This document shows, one piece after another, positions 7,991 through 15,312 of a stretch of DNA of 64,000 bases. The stretch's first letter is position 1. The number at the start of each line of letters is the position of its first letter. A program made the translations under genes and the position numbers. The notes beneath the pieces were generated by a model that was not told the origin of the DNA, made no database searches, and was given only the letters and a program-made list of their open reading frames with translations. Source of the DNA: an uncultured Flavobacteriaceae bacterium (GTDB lineage Bacteria; Bacteroidota; Bacteroidia; Flavobacteriales; Flavobacteriaceae); assembly GCA_913065125.1 (NCBI GenBank), contig CAJYAG010000006.1, forward strand, positions 1 to 64,000, written 5' to 3'.

Positions 7991-8070
7991 TAACTTGCAC
8001 ACTGATAGGTATTGGGGGATTTCTATCAAAAAAAACAAAAAGCCATTTACTTATGTAAGTGGCTTTTTAC
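7991..8070 (+). ncRNA. Candidate small RNA with terminator
   Basis: Between the divergently placed ends there is a promoter-like TAACTTGC (7991-7998), a hairpin GATAG...CTATC around a GGGGG-containing loop (about 8005-8027), an A-rich linker and a perfect terminator (8037-8069). No ORF is present. This could be a ~70-nt transcript, but the promoter departs from TAnnTTTG and the terminator may simply serve the kinase gene on the other strand. Confidence 0.25.
8037..8069. terminator. Bidirectional terminator
   Basis: GCCATTTAC / GTAAGTGGC stem with loop TTAT, flanked by A-run on the left and T-run on the right; it can stop the kinase transcript on the minus strand and any plus-strand transcript. 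Confidence 0.8.
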
Positions 8071-8086
8071 TTTCTTGACACTTTAG

Positions 8087-8701
8087 TTAAAACAATCCGT
8101 TTATTTGAGCATCAATTCTATCAATAATATATCCTAAATCTTCTTGGTTGTCAACAAAATCTAAATTATCTACATCAATAATTAATAATTTTCCTTTTTT
8201 ATAAGTAGAAACCCAAGCTTCATAACGCTCGTTTAACCTGCTTAAATAATCTATACTGATAGAGTTTTCGTAATCTCTTCCTCTTTTATGAATTTGTCCA
8301 ACTAAGTTTGGAATGCTAGAGCGCAAGTAGATTAGTAAGTCTGGCGGAGTCACTAGTTTCTCCATCAATTCAAATAACGAACTGTAATTCTGAAAATCTC
8401 TATTAGTCATTAATCCCATTGCATGAAGATTTGGTGCAAAAATATGTGCATCTTCATAAATAGTTCTGTCTTGTATGATTTTTTTACCTGTTTCTCTTAA
8501 TTCTAAGATTTGTCTAAACCTACTATTTAAAAAGAACACTTGTAAGTTAAAAGACCAACGTTCCATTTCTGCGTAAAAATCATCTAAGTATGGATTTTCA
8601 TCAACAGATTCAAAATGAGGCTTCCAGTTGTAATGTTTGGCTAATAATTTGGTTAAAGTGGTTTTACCTGCTCCAATATTTCCTGCAATGGCTACATGCA
8701 T
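8087..8701 (-). CDS. Deoxynucleoside kinase (dNK family)
   Basis: 204 residues, full length. It phosphorylates deoxynucleosides (deoxyadenosine/deoxyguanosine in related bacterial enzymes) in nucleotide salvage. The P-loop is GNIGAGKTT at residues 7-15; further landmarks are ENPYLDDFY (substrate site), the DR of IIQDRTIYED (catalytic/ERS-like segment) and a lid-type RGRDYE. The ATG overlaps nothing and the terminator lies 18 bp past the stop. Substrate preference cannot be settled from sequence. Confidence 0.9.
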   Translation of the reverse strand: MHVAIAGNIGAGKTTLTKLLAKHYNWKPHFESVDENPYLDDFYAEMERWSFNLQVFFLNSRFRQILELRETGKKIIQDRTIYEDAHIFAPNLHAMGLMTNRDFQNYSSLFELMEKLVTPPDLLIYLRSSIPNLVGQIHKRGRDYENSISIDYLSRLNERYEAWVSTYKKGKLLIIDVDNLDFVDNQEDLGYIIDRIDAQINGLF

Positions 8702-8832
8702 AATTTATTTTTTCTAAAAGATTTAAAAAGGGTCGATAAAGTTAATCAAATTTTAGAATTAGCAATGGATTTAGCAAATCAATTTATAGCTTTAGGCACT
8801 AGCATTAATAATTAAATCTTTTATATTTTATT

Positions 8833-9343
8833 ATGTCTAAATCTACAAGTACAATTGCATCTTATCAAGACATAGATAACAACCCAAATACTGCGCCTGT
8901 AAGAGTTGAAGAAGAAAGAGATTCAAAATCATTTTCGCAAACTTATAAAGTAGGGATTAGTTCTAACTTTAGAACAGCGCCAAATTTTGATTTCGGATAT
9001 AATGTGACTGTAAATGATTATAATCAAGGAGGAAATGCAAATAAGTTTTATACACACAGTCCATATTTAAATTTAGATATTTTGTTCTTAAAGAACTTTA
9101 CATTTACTTCTAGATATACTTATAATAATTATAAAGACGAAACCAAAACAATTAATAATTATAGTTTTTTAGATTTAACTTATCAAAAGAAGGGTAGTAA
9201 ATGGGAATATTCGTTGGAAACAACAAATGCTTTTAATACAACTTCTTATTAATAAAGATAATAATAATGCTGTTTTTAATAGTACACCTTCGTAGGTAAT
9301 TCAACCTAGATTTACAGTGTTTAGCGTAAAATATAATTTATAA
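8833..9343 (+). pseudogene. Relic of a TonB-dependent receptor / outer-membrane beta-barrel, C-terminal end only
   Basis: A 139-codon frame (8833-9252) has alternating-strand barrel sequence: TYKVGISSNFRTAPNFDFGY, LDILFLKNFTFTSRYTYNN and YSFLDLTYQKKGSKWEYSLE. The frame breaks near 9250; in the next frame the translation continues NKDNNNAVFNSTPS, a TAG stop at 9293-9295, then VIQPRFTVFSVKYNL and a stop, which is the typical C-terminus of such barrels. So there is one frameshift and one nonsense codon, and the N-terminal plug and most of the barrel are missing because the kinase gene lies directly upstream. A good terminator still follows. Confidence 0.75.
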
Positions 9344-9363
9344 TTAATTAGAATTTTAATCTT

Positions 9364-9396
9364 AAAAAAGCGAATAGAAATATTCGCTTTTTTTTA
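9364..9396 (+). terminator. Terminator after the receptor relic
   Basis: AAAAAAGCGAATA / TATTCGCTTTTTT with loop GAAA and a T8 tail. Confidence 0.85.
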
Positions 9397-9442
9397 GTGT
9401 AGAAATTCATTAATAGATATATTTACAAAAAAAATCTAAAAG

Positions 9443-10579
9443 ATGAATGAATTTGACGTTGCAATAATTGGAAGTGGACCAGCAGGAGCAAGTGCTGCAT
9501 TAAAGCTGGCTGAAAATGGAATTTCAACGGTAATTATTGAAAAAGAAACGTTACCAAGATATAAAACATGTGGTGGAGCGTTTAGCTACAGAGGCAAAAG
9601 ACTTACAGAATATGATGTGAGCTCTGCAGTTGAAAGAGAGTTTTATAAACTTGATATTTATTTTGACAAACTTGATCTACATTTTTCTACGAAGAGAGAT
9701 GTGCCAATTGTGAGTATGGTAATGCGAGAAGATTTTGACAATTTAATTGTTGAGAAAGCCAAAAAATCTGGTGCAGTCGTGTTGGAAAATCACAAGTTAT
9801 TAAACATGACTTTTGCTGAAAATATAACACTACATACTTCACAAGGAGATGTTAACGCAAAATATGTTATTGGAGCAGATGGTGCATTGAGTCCAACAGC
9901 TAAATTAACTGGTTGGAAAGAAACAAGATATTTAATTCCTGCATTAGAATATGAAGTAGAAGTTGAACCCGATGAGTTTAAAAGATTATCAAAAGAAGTA
10001 AGGTTAGATTTTGATGCTGTTCCTTTAGGTTATGGTTGGGTTTTTCCAAAGAAAAACCATTTATCAATTGGTGTAGCTTCGGCAAGGAGAACAAAAATTA
10101 ACCTAAAAAAGTGTTATAGTGAGTATTTAGAATTACTGAATGTAAAGAGTGTAATTAAAGAAGAATTTCATGGGTTTCAAATTCCTTTAACTTCAAGAAA
10201 AGATGGCTTTGCAAGAAAGAATGTTTTCTTAGTTGGTGATGCAGCTGGTTTTGCAGATCCTTTTAGTGCCGAAGGAATCACAAATGCAATGTTATCTGGA
10301 ATAATGGCAGCTGAATCTATAATTGAGAGCGATATCAATGGAGGAAATGCTGAAGAATTATACACAAAAAAATTAGAAGAAAAATTACTTCCAGAAATAA
10401 AAATTGCTGAATTTTTGTCTAAATTCTTTTACGAAAGCAAGGCGTTAAGACATTTCTTAGTAAAGAAATATGGCGAGCGAGTTTGTGAGGCTATGACAGA
10501 TATATTGATTGGAGATAGAGAATACCCAACAGACATTAAAAAAAGAATTAAAGAGAAAATTAAAACACCATTCTTTTAA
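9443..10579 (+). CDS. FAD-dependent oxidoreductase, geranylgeranyl reductase family
   Basis: 378 residues, the usual size of the family. The N-terminal dinucleotide-binding motif is complete (VAIIGSGPAGASAALKLAENG, ending in the acidic E of VIIEKE), followed by RYKTCGGAFSYRG, which matches the CGG motif of geranylgeranyl reductases, and the second FAD motif GDAAGFADPFSAEGITNAM at about residues 265-285. Members reduce double bonds of isoprenoid chains or oxidise related substrates. The next gene starts within the stop codon (TAATG), suggesting a coupled membrane partner. The actual substrate is unknown. Confidence 0.88.
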   Translation: MNEFDVAIIGSGPAGASAALKLAENGISTVIIEKETLPRYKTCGGAFSYRGKRLTEYDVSSAVEREFYKLDIYFDKLDLHFSTKRDVPIVSMVMREDFDNLIVEKAKKSGAVVLENHKLLNMTFAENITLHTSQGDVNAKYVIGADGALSPTAKLTGWKETRYLIPALEYEVEVEPDEFKRLSKEVRLDFDAVPLGYGWVFPKKNHLSIGVASARRTKINLKKCYSEYLELLNVKSVIKEEFHGFQIPLTSRKDGFARKNVFLVGDAAGFADPFSAEGITNAMLSGIMAAESIIESDINGGNAEELYTKKLEEKLLPEIKIAEFLSKFFYESKALRHFLVKKYGERVCEAMTDILIGDREYPTDIKKRIKEKIKTPFF

Positions 10580-11334
10580 TGATGCAAATTGATAAAGTGA
10601 AATTATTGTTATCCGCTTCTTTTAAACGAATAGGATATTTATTTCTATATATCTTTTTTGGTTTGATGTTAGACAGTCAATATTTTGCTGATAATTATGC
10701 TTATGGTCAATTATGGGCGTTTTTTGCTTTGTTAATAGGATTTCTAATTATCTATTTTAGAGTTGGTAAAAGAGTAAAAGAGCAAATGATATTTGCTGTA
10801 ATTATTGGGTTTGTTGGAGAGCATTTATTTTCTATTTGGCTAGGTATGTATACTTATAGATTAGAGAATATCCCTTTTTATATTCCTTTAGGCCATGCTG
10901 TAATTCTTGTAACTGCTATATATTTTTGTAAAGAATCAATAGTTAAATCTTACAGGAAATTATTAGAAAATATTTTCACCGGATTTATTGTTTTGTACGC
11001 TCTTAGTTTCTTGATTTTTGCAAATGATATTTTTGGATTTATCATGTCAATGTTAGTGATTTTTTTACTGAGAAATAAACCAAGAGAGCGCTTGTTTTAT
11101 TTAACCATGTACTTACTGGTGGCATTTTTAGAAATTATAGGAACTGCATATGGTTGCTGGTATTGGCCAGAAACTGCTTGGGATACAATTTCTTTTTTGA
11201 AAAGTGCAAATCCGCCAAGTGGAATTAGCTTGTTCTATTTTTTATTAGATTTAGGAAGTTTATGGTTGTATAAAAAACATCATAAAATTGCTTGGGCGAG
11301 AATGAAGAATATTAGAAAATTGATGGAGAATTAG
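10579..11334 (+). CDS. Polytopic membrane protein coupled to the reductase
   Basis: 251 residues with about seven hydrophobic segments, starting near residue 18 (IGYLFLYIFFGLML) and ending near 225 (SLFYFLLDLGSLWLY). Polar residues inside the membrane region (GEHLFSIWLGMYTYR, IPLGHAVILV, GTAYGCWYWPETAW) resemble the layout of integral-membrane enzymes or carrier proteins acting on lipids. The start overlaps the stop of the flavoprotein by one base, so both are translated together. I do not recognise the family; a role in isoprenoid or lipid modification is inferred from the neighbour only. Confidence 0.7.
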   Translation: MMQIDKVKLLLSASFKRIGYLFLYIFFGLMLDSQYFADNYAYGQLWAFFALLIGFLIIYFRVGKRVKEQMIFAVIIGFVGEHLFSIWLGMYTYRLENIPFYIPLGHAVILVTAIYFCKESIVKSYRKLLENIFTGFIVLYALSFLIFANDIFGFIMSMLVIFLLRNKPRERLFYLTMYLLVAFLEIIGTAYGCWYWPETAWDTISFLKSANPPSGISLFYFLLDLGSLWLYKKHHKIAWARMKNIRKLMEN

Positions 11335-11414
11335 AGGGTTTCGCTAACGTTTTGTGTATTATTAGTTGCATTTATATAACTAATCTTTTTTTCTTAGTAA
11401 CGGAATAAGAGAAG
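11335..11414. other. Spacer between convergent units
   Basis: No gene. It contains the short motif TTTCGCTAACG (reverse complement CGTTAGCGAAA), similar to GCGTTAGCGATTGAAAC at the start of structured element copy 2, perhaps an eroded trace of the same repeat family. Confidence 0.2.
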
Positions 11415-11616
11415 TTATTTTCTTATTACCAATATCAGAATCAAAACCCCTCCAATTAAAAAAATATTCCTCCAAAAGGATTTTGAAATCTTATATAATT
11501 TTTTCTGTCAATTGTTTTTTTAATAGCTCAGATATCTGCCTCTGTATCCGAGGAATTTTAAATATATTGTTTTTTAATTTTTCTACTCCAATTAGTGAGC
11601 ATTGTTCTTTTACCAT
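11415..11616 (-). pseudogene. Small membrane protein ORF interrupted by a single-base frameshift
   Basis: An ATG at 11616 overlaps the last seven bases of the SxtJ gene (ATGGTAA) and encodes 41 residues (MVKEQCSLIGVEKL ... ISELLKKQLTEKII) to a stop at 11491. Removing one A from the A6 run near 11500-11505 lets the frame continue as LYKISKSFWRN and a hydrophobic segment (IFLIGGVLILILVI) ending RK, stop at 11415. The restored product would be 66 residues with one C-terminal membrane helix. The overlap with SxtJ and the sensible restored protein argue for a real last gene of the cassette, broken by an indel or a sequencing error. No family recognised. Confidence 0.5.
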
Positions 11617-11981
11617 GGATTTTTAAAAGAATTTTCATTAAATATTTTATTACTTGTTTTAAATAAAGATGACTTTAAGTTCTTTAACATTAGTTCGTCA
11701 TTTTTTTTAAATAATTTAGATAAGAAAGCTATAGGCGTCAATAATAGATAAAATATCAAAGATAAAAGTACATTAGGAATTATTAAACTTAATATCCAAG
11801 TTAATTTCATCCATAGATAATTGATTTTAATTGTAAGGTATTTTGAAAAAACACCAATTACTCCAATAGTCAGGGCTATATATAAAGCAGCAATCCAATG
11901 GGTGTAAATAAATATTGTTAGAAAGCCGATAGTTATAACTAAAATTGTTTTTAAAGGGTCAAATTTTAATTTAGTATTCAT
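11610..11981 (-). CDS. SxtJ-family membrane protein
   Basis: I set the start at 11981 (MNTKLKFDPLKT), seven bases after the DUF5989 stop; the upstream frame to 12041 runs antisense-like into that gene and is not needed. 123 residues with about three hydrophobic segments (TILVITIGFLTIFIYTHW, ALYIALTIGVIGVFSKYL and LSLIIPNVLLSLIFYLLLTP). The length, hydrophobic pattern and the neighbours, a carbamoyltransferase and a ~50-residue DUF5989 protein, fit the SxtJ family named after the saxitoxin cluster and often found next to carbamoyltransferases. Its molecular role is unknown. Confidence 0.75.
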   Translation of the reverse strand: MNTKLKFDPLKTILVITIGFLTIFIYTHWIAALYIALTIGVIGVFSKYLTIKINYLWMKLTWILSLIIPNVLLSLIFYLLLTPIAFLSKLFKKNDELMLKNLKSSLFKTSNKIFNENSFKNPW

Positions 11982-11988
11982 AGTATAT

Positions 11989-12138
11989 TTAAAAAAGTGT
12001 ATAAACAAAAGGTGCAATAGCACTACTACCTCCAAATACAATTAGTAATCCGAGAAAAATTAATACTATTATTATTGGAGCGAGCCAATACTTTTTTCGC
12101 TCTTTCATAAAAAGTAATAAATCTTTTAATAATTCCAT
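11989..12138 (-). CDS. DUF5989-like microprotein of the carbamoyltransferase cassette
   Basis: 49 residues, too short for usual gene callers. It reads MELLKDLLLFMKERKKYWLA, then a hydrophobic helix (PIIIVLIFLGLLIVFG) and ends SSAIAPFVYTLF. This is the pattern I know for DUF5989 proteins: an amphipathic MKERKK(Y/F)W segment, one membrane helix and a terminal AP-F-(I/V)-YTLF. It lies between the carbamoyltransferase (79 bp upstream) and SxtJ (7 bp downstream), the standard context. Probably a membrane subunit or chaperone of the SxtJ complex; function unproven. Confidence 0.8.
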   Translation of the reverse strand: MELLKDLLLFMKERKKYWLAPIIIVLIFLGLLIVFGGSSAIAPFVYTLF

Positions 12139-12217
12139 TTTAGTTTTTATTTGATTAAATTCCTAATAGATGTTTTATTAAATTGAAAATTTGGCATTAA
12201 TGAGTTGGTTTTTAATT

Positions 12218-14083
12218 CTAGTCTGTTTTAAATTTTGTTAGCCACTTTTCTTTGAATTGCCAGTCCGGTTGTTCCTTTTTAAAGTACACAAAATCATTGA
12301 TTACTAAATAGTCCATATCTGTACTCATAAAACAACGATAAGCATCATAAGGGTTACAAACAATTGGTTCACCCCTTATGTTAAAACTTGTATTTACAAT
12401 TAACCCATAATTAGTTCTTTTCTCGAAAGCTGTTATCAATTCCCAGTACCTTGGGTTTGTTTCTTTGTGAACTGTTTGCACTCTCGCTGAATAATCTAAG
12501 TGTGTAACCGATTGAATATCACTTCTTTTTGTGTATAGTTTTTTTAAAAGGGGTAAATTTTGAAATTCCGCAGATAATTTTACTCTCCGTTTTTCCTTAA
12601 CGGGAGCAACTATGAGCATATATGGTGATTTAGTGGTTAGATCAAAATAATCATTGCATTTTTCGGCAAGTACAGATGGTGCAAATGGTCTGAAACCTTC
12701 TCTATATTTAATTTTAAGATTTAATTTTTTTTGCATTTCTGGGATTCTAGAGTCACCAAGAATGCTTCTATTCCCTAAAGCTCTTGGGCCAAACTCCATT
12801 CTCCCTTGGAACCAACCTACTATGCTACCCTCTTCAAGTTTTAAAGAGATAATTTTTGATAGTTCTTCAAAGTTTTTATATTCTTTGCAAGATGCTTTTA
12901 CTTTTTTATTCATTGAAGTTATCTCTTTTGTTGAGAAATCTGGACCTAAATATGTACCTTTCATGCCGTCAAATAAATAATCAATTTTTCTTTTCTCTTT
13001 AAAAAACATATAATTTACGGCTAATGCAGAACCTAAAGAACCCCCAGCATCTCCGGAGGCGGGTTGAATATAAATATTTTTAAAGATACCTTCTTGAAGT
13101 AGTTTTCCATTTGCAACACAGTTTAAAGCTACTCCTCCAGATAAACAAAGATAATCAGCGTTTGTTATTTTTTTTGCTTCATAAGCCATTTTAATTACAA
13201 TTTCTTCAGTAACCTGTTGAATGGCTAATGCAAAATTACAATGAGATTGGTTTATATCTGTTTCTGCTTCTCTACGTTTCAACCCAAAAAGCTTTTTCCA
13301 TTTTTTATTTTTAGTCATTTTAAGACCTGTAGCATAATTAAAGTAAGTTTGATTGAGCCAAATTGACCCATCTTCTTTTATATCAACTAAATTATTTTTT
13401 ATTAGTTCTTTAAATTTTACTGTTTCATTAGAATTTGAGTTTCCGTAAGGAGCGAGTCCCATTAACTTGTACTCACCTGAGTTAACTGTAAAGCCTAAGT
13501 AATAAGTGAAGGAGCTGTAAAGCAATCCAACTGAATGTGGGAATTCCATCTCTCTTAATGTAGAAATTTGACCGTTCTTACCAAAACTAATTGATGCAGT
13601 ACACCATTCTCCAACTCCATCAATTGTTAAAATGGCAGCTTCTTGATAAGGAGATGGATAAAAAGCACTTGCTGCATGAGAAAGATGATGCTCGGAGAAG
13701 AGAAGGTTGACTTTTCTTTTATTGTAATTCCCAACCTCTTTTAGTCCATCATAAATAAGTTTTTTTAGAAATAATTTTTCATTAAGCCAGACAGGTATTG
13801 CTTTTAGAAATGAGATGATACCCTTAGGGGCAAAAGAGTAATAAGTTTGTAAAAGTCTTTCAAATTTAAGTAATGGTTTGTCGTAGAATACAATTGCGTC
13901 TAATTCGTCTAATTCCAATCCAGCTTCTTCTAAACAATACTTAATTGCATTAATAGGAAATTTGGGAGTGTGTTTAATTCTTGTGAATCGTTCTTCTTGC
14001 GCAGCAGCAATTATGTCACCTCCAATAATAAGTGTAGCAGCTGAGTCGTGATAAAATGCGGATATGCCTAATATTTTTTTCAT
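12218..14083 (-). CDS. Carbamoyltransferase (NodU/CmcH family)
   Basis: 621 residues. The N-terminal Kae1-like/ASKHA domain starts ILGISAFYHDSAATL and contains the metal/nucleotide motif HHLSHAASAFYPSP (about residues 131-144), DGVGEW and SGGVALNCVANGKL (about 313). The C-terminal YrdC-linked domain carries GRMEFGPRALGNRSILGDSR (about 425-445) and the FNIRGEPIVCNP segment. It transfers carbamoyl from carbamoyl phosphate to a hydroxyl of a small molecule or glycan. Gene order (SGNH hydrolase 18 bp upstream, DUF5989 and SxtJ downstream) suggests decoration of an extracellular polysaccharide or lipid-linked sugar; the acceptor is unknown. Confidence 0.92.
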   Translation of the reverse strand: MKKILGISAFYHDSAATLIIGGDIIAAAQEERFTRIKHTPKFPINAIKYCLEEAGLELDELDAIVFYDKPLLKFERLLQTYYSFAPKGIISFLKAIPVWLNEKLFLKKLIYDGLKEVGNYNKRKVNLLFSEHHLSHAASAFYPSPYQEAAILTIDGVGEWCTASISFGKNGQISTLREMEFPHSVGLLYSSFTYYLGFTVNSGEYKLMGLAPYGNSNSNETVKFKELIKNNLVDIKEDGSIWLNQTYFNYATGLKMTKNKKWKKLFGLKRREAETDINQSHCNFALAIQQVTEEIVIKMAYEAKKITNADYLCLSGGVALNCVANGKLLQEGIFKNIYIQPASGDAGGSLGSALAVNYMFFKEKRKIDYLFDGMKGTYLGPDFSTKEITSMNKKVKASCKEYKNFEELSKIISLKLEEGSIVGWFQGRMEFGPRALGNRSILGDSRIPEMQKKLNLKIKYREGFRPFAPSVLAEKCNDYFDLTTKSPYMLIVAPVKEKRRVKLSAEFQNLPLLKKLYTKRSDIQSVTHLDYSARVQTVHKETNPRYWELITAFEKRTNYGLIVNTSFNIRGEPIVCNPYDAYRCFMSTDMDYLVINDFVYFKKEQPDWQFKEKWLTKFKTD

Positions 14084-14101
14084 GAATTAATAATCTCTAA
14101 A

Positions 14102-15205
14102 TTACTTATTTTCCAATTGATTTACTATGAAATCAGTTATAATTACATTTCCATTAGGAGATAAATGGCAATAGTCAATGTAAACATTTGGAATATTGTC
14201 TAAAACTGAAGTAAGATTGATAAAATGTTCTTTTAATTCTGAATACTTAGTGTTTTCTTGGATTAACTTTAAAATGTTTTTATAATATGCATATCCATAC
14301 TTATAATTATTCTTTTCTAATTGATTTTCAATGTTTTTTATATTTGGTTTACTATAAAAAGCATTTGGTTGTAAAATGCAATAAAATTCGGCCCCTACTT
14401 CCTTCGAAAGATTTAAAGTTAAAAGCCAAGATTCTAATAGTTCAATAGCCGCTGTAGTATTTCTTTTATTGGAAATAATTTTATCTTCTTTAAGGCTTTC
14501 TATAGTTGTTGGAAAAAACTTACCCTTTGCTTTAGAAATTAAATCTTTGGTAGACCTCATGAAATAAGAATTAAATTTAGTGTCCTGGCCTTTCATTTTT
14601 GATATTATTTGATTTTCTCTTGCGTTAGAAAAGAAATTTGGTAAATGAACAGGAGAATTATTAACTCCATCATATGCAATTATTAACTTAGGCTTAATTC
14701 CTTTAATTATGTTCATTTGTAAAAATTGATGACTTTGGTATGCAGAATAAGAAGATTCACCATAGTTTAAGACAGTGTACTGTTTTTTAGATTTTTTTGC
14801 AAATAAAGAAGGGATTGTATTCTCGTCATTTACACCTGTTCCCCAAATAGTAGAACCGCCAAGAAATATTGCAATTGGAGCTTGAAGTTTTTCATTTGTC
14901 TTTTGAATAGTTTTTCGTATTCCAAAACTATCAATATTTATTGTTTGTCCTTTGTAAAATGTTCTTCTCCAGCCGAAATATGATTTATACTCAGTTGGTA
15001 ACTCATTAAATTCTTTAAAATGTGTTTTGGCCCAATATATACCTTTATAATTAGGTAAATTTGATTTTAAATTTTCCTTATAAGTCACTTGAGTATTGTA
15101 ATATTGGTTTAAATCTAGAAGAATTGAACTCCCAAATTCAATAATCATTAAAAGTGAAGAAAAAATAATTACATTAATAATAATGGTTTTTAATTTCTTA
15201 TTCAT
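14102..15205 (-). CDS. Membrane-anchored SGNH/GDSL-like hydrolase or acyltransferase
   Basis: 367 residues with one N-terminal membrane helix (about residues 8-28) and an extracytoplasmic domain. Block I with the nucleophile is FLGGSTIWGTGVND (Ser at about residue 117); YGESSYSAYQS and AYDGVNNS fit the Gly and Asn blocks; the C-terminal DYCHLSPNG supplies the Asp-x-x-His pair. Such proteins add or remove acyl groups from glycans outside the cytoplasmic membrane. As first gene of the carbamoyltransferase cassette, it probably acts on the same product. An inverted repeat lies in its 5' leader. Confidence 0.78.
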   Translation of the reverse strand: MNKKLKTIIINVIIFSSLLMIIEFGSSILLDLNQYYNTQVTYKENLKSNLPNYKGIYWAKTHFKEFNELPTEYKSYFGWRRTFYKGQTINIDSFGIRKTIQKTNEKLQAPIAIFLGGSTIWGTGVNDENTIPSLFAKKSKKQYTVLNYGESSYSAYQSHQFLQMNIIKGIKPKLIIAYDGVNNSPVHLPNFFSNARENQIISKMKGQDTKFNSYFMRSTKDLISKAKGKFFPTTIESLKEDKIISNKRNTTAAIELLESWLLTLNLSKEVGAEFYCILQPNAFYSKPNIKNIENQLEKNNYKYGYAYYKNILKLIQENTKYSELKEHFINLTSVLDNIPNVYIDYCHLSPNGNVIITDFIVNQLENK

Positions 15206-15239
15206 TTAATTGATGATTTTAGGATTATAATTATTTAAG

Positions 15240-15277
15240 ACAGTTTCTAAACTGTAAAAATATTTTTGTTAAAGATA
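15240..15277 (-). promoter_or_regulatory. Candidate promoter and inverted repeat ahead of the carbamoyltransferase cassette
   Basis: On the minus strand TATCTTTA (15277-15270) resembles the -7 box with a final A. Fifteen bases downstream is the inverted repeat ACAGTTT-CT-AAACTGT (15240-15255), placed near the start of transcription where a repressor could act. Confidence 0.35.
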
Positions 15278-15312
15278 GCCCTGTTTTTATTATATAATTT
15301 AAATAAAGAGTT

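Noticed and set aside
8696..8811. A short plus-strand ORF (about 38 codons, MHNLFFLKDLKRVDKVNQIL...) overlapping the start of the deoxynucleoside kinase
   Set aside because: It begins inside the antisense start codon region of the kinase, has no promoter-like box and its composition is what the AT-rich leader would give by chance.
12654..12980. 108-codon plus-strand ORF opposite the carbamoyltransferase
   Set aside because: Exact antisense of conserved carbamoyltransferase motifs; a shadow frame.
11415..15205. Saxitoxin-like toxin biosynthesis cluster
   Set aside because: Only the carbamoyltransferase and its SxtJ/DUF5989 companions are present; no polyketide synthase, amidinotransferase or other saxitoxin genes occur in the window.
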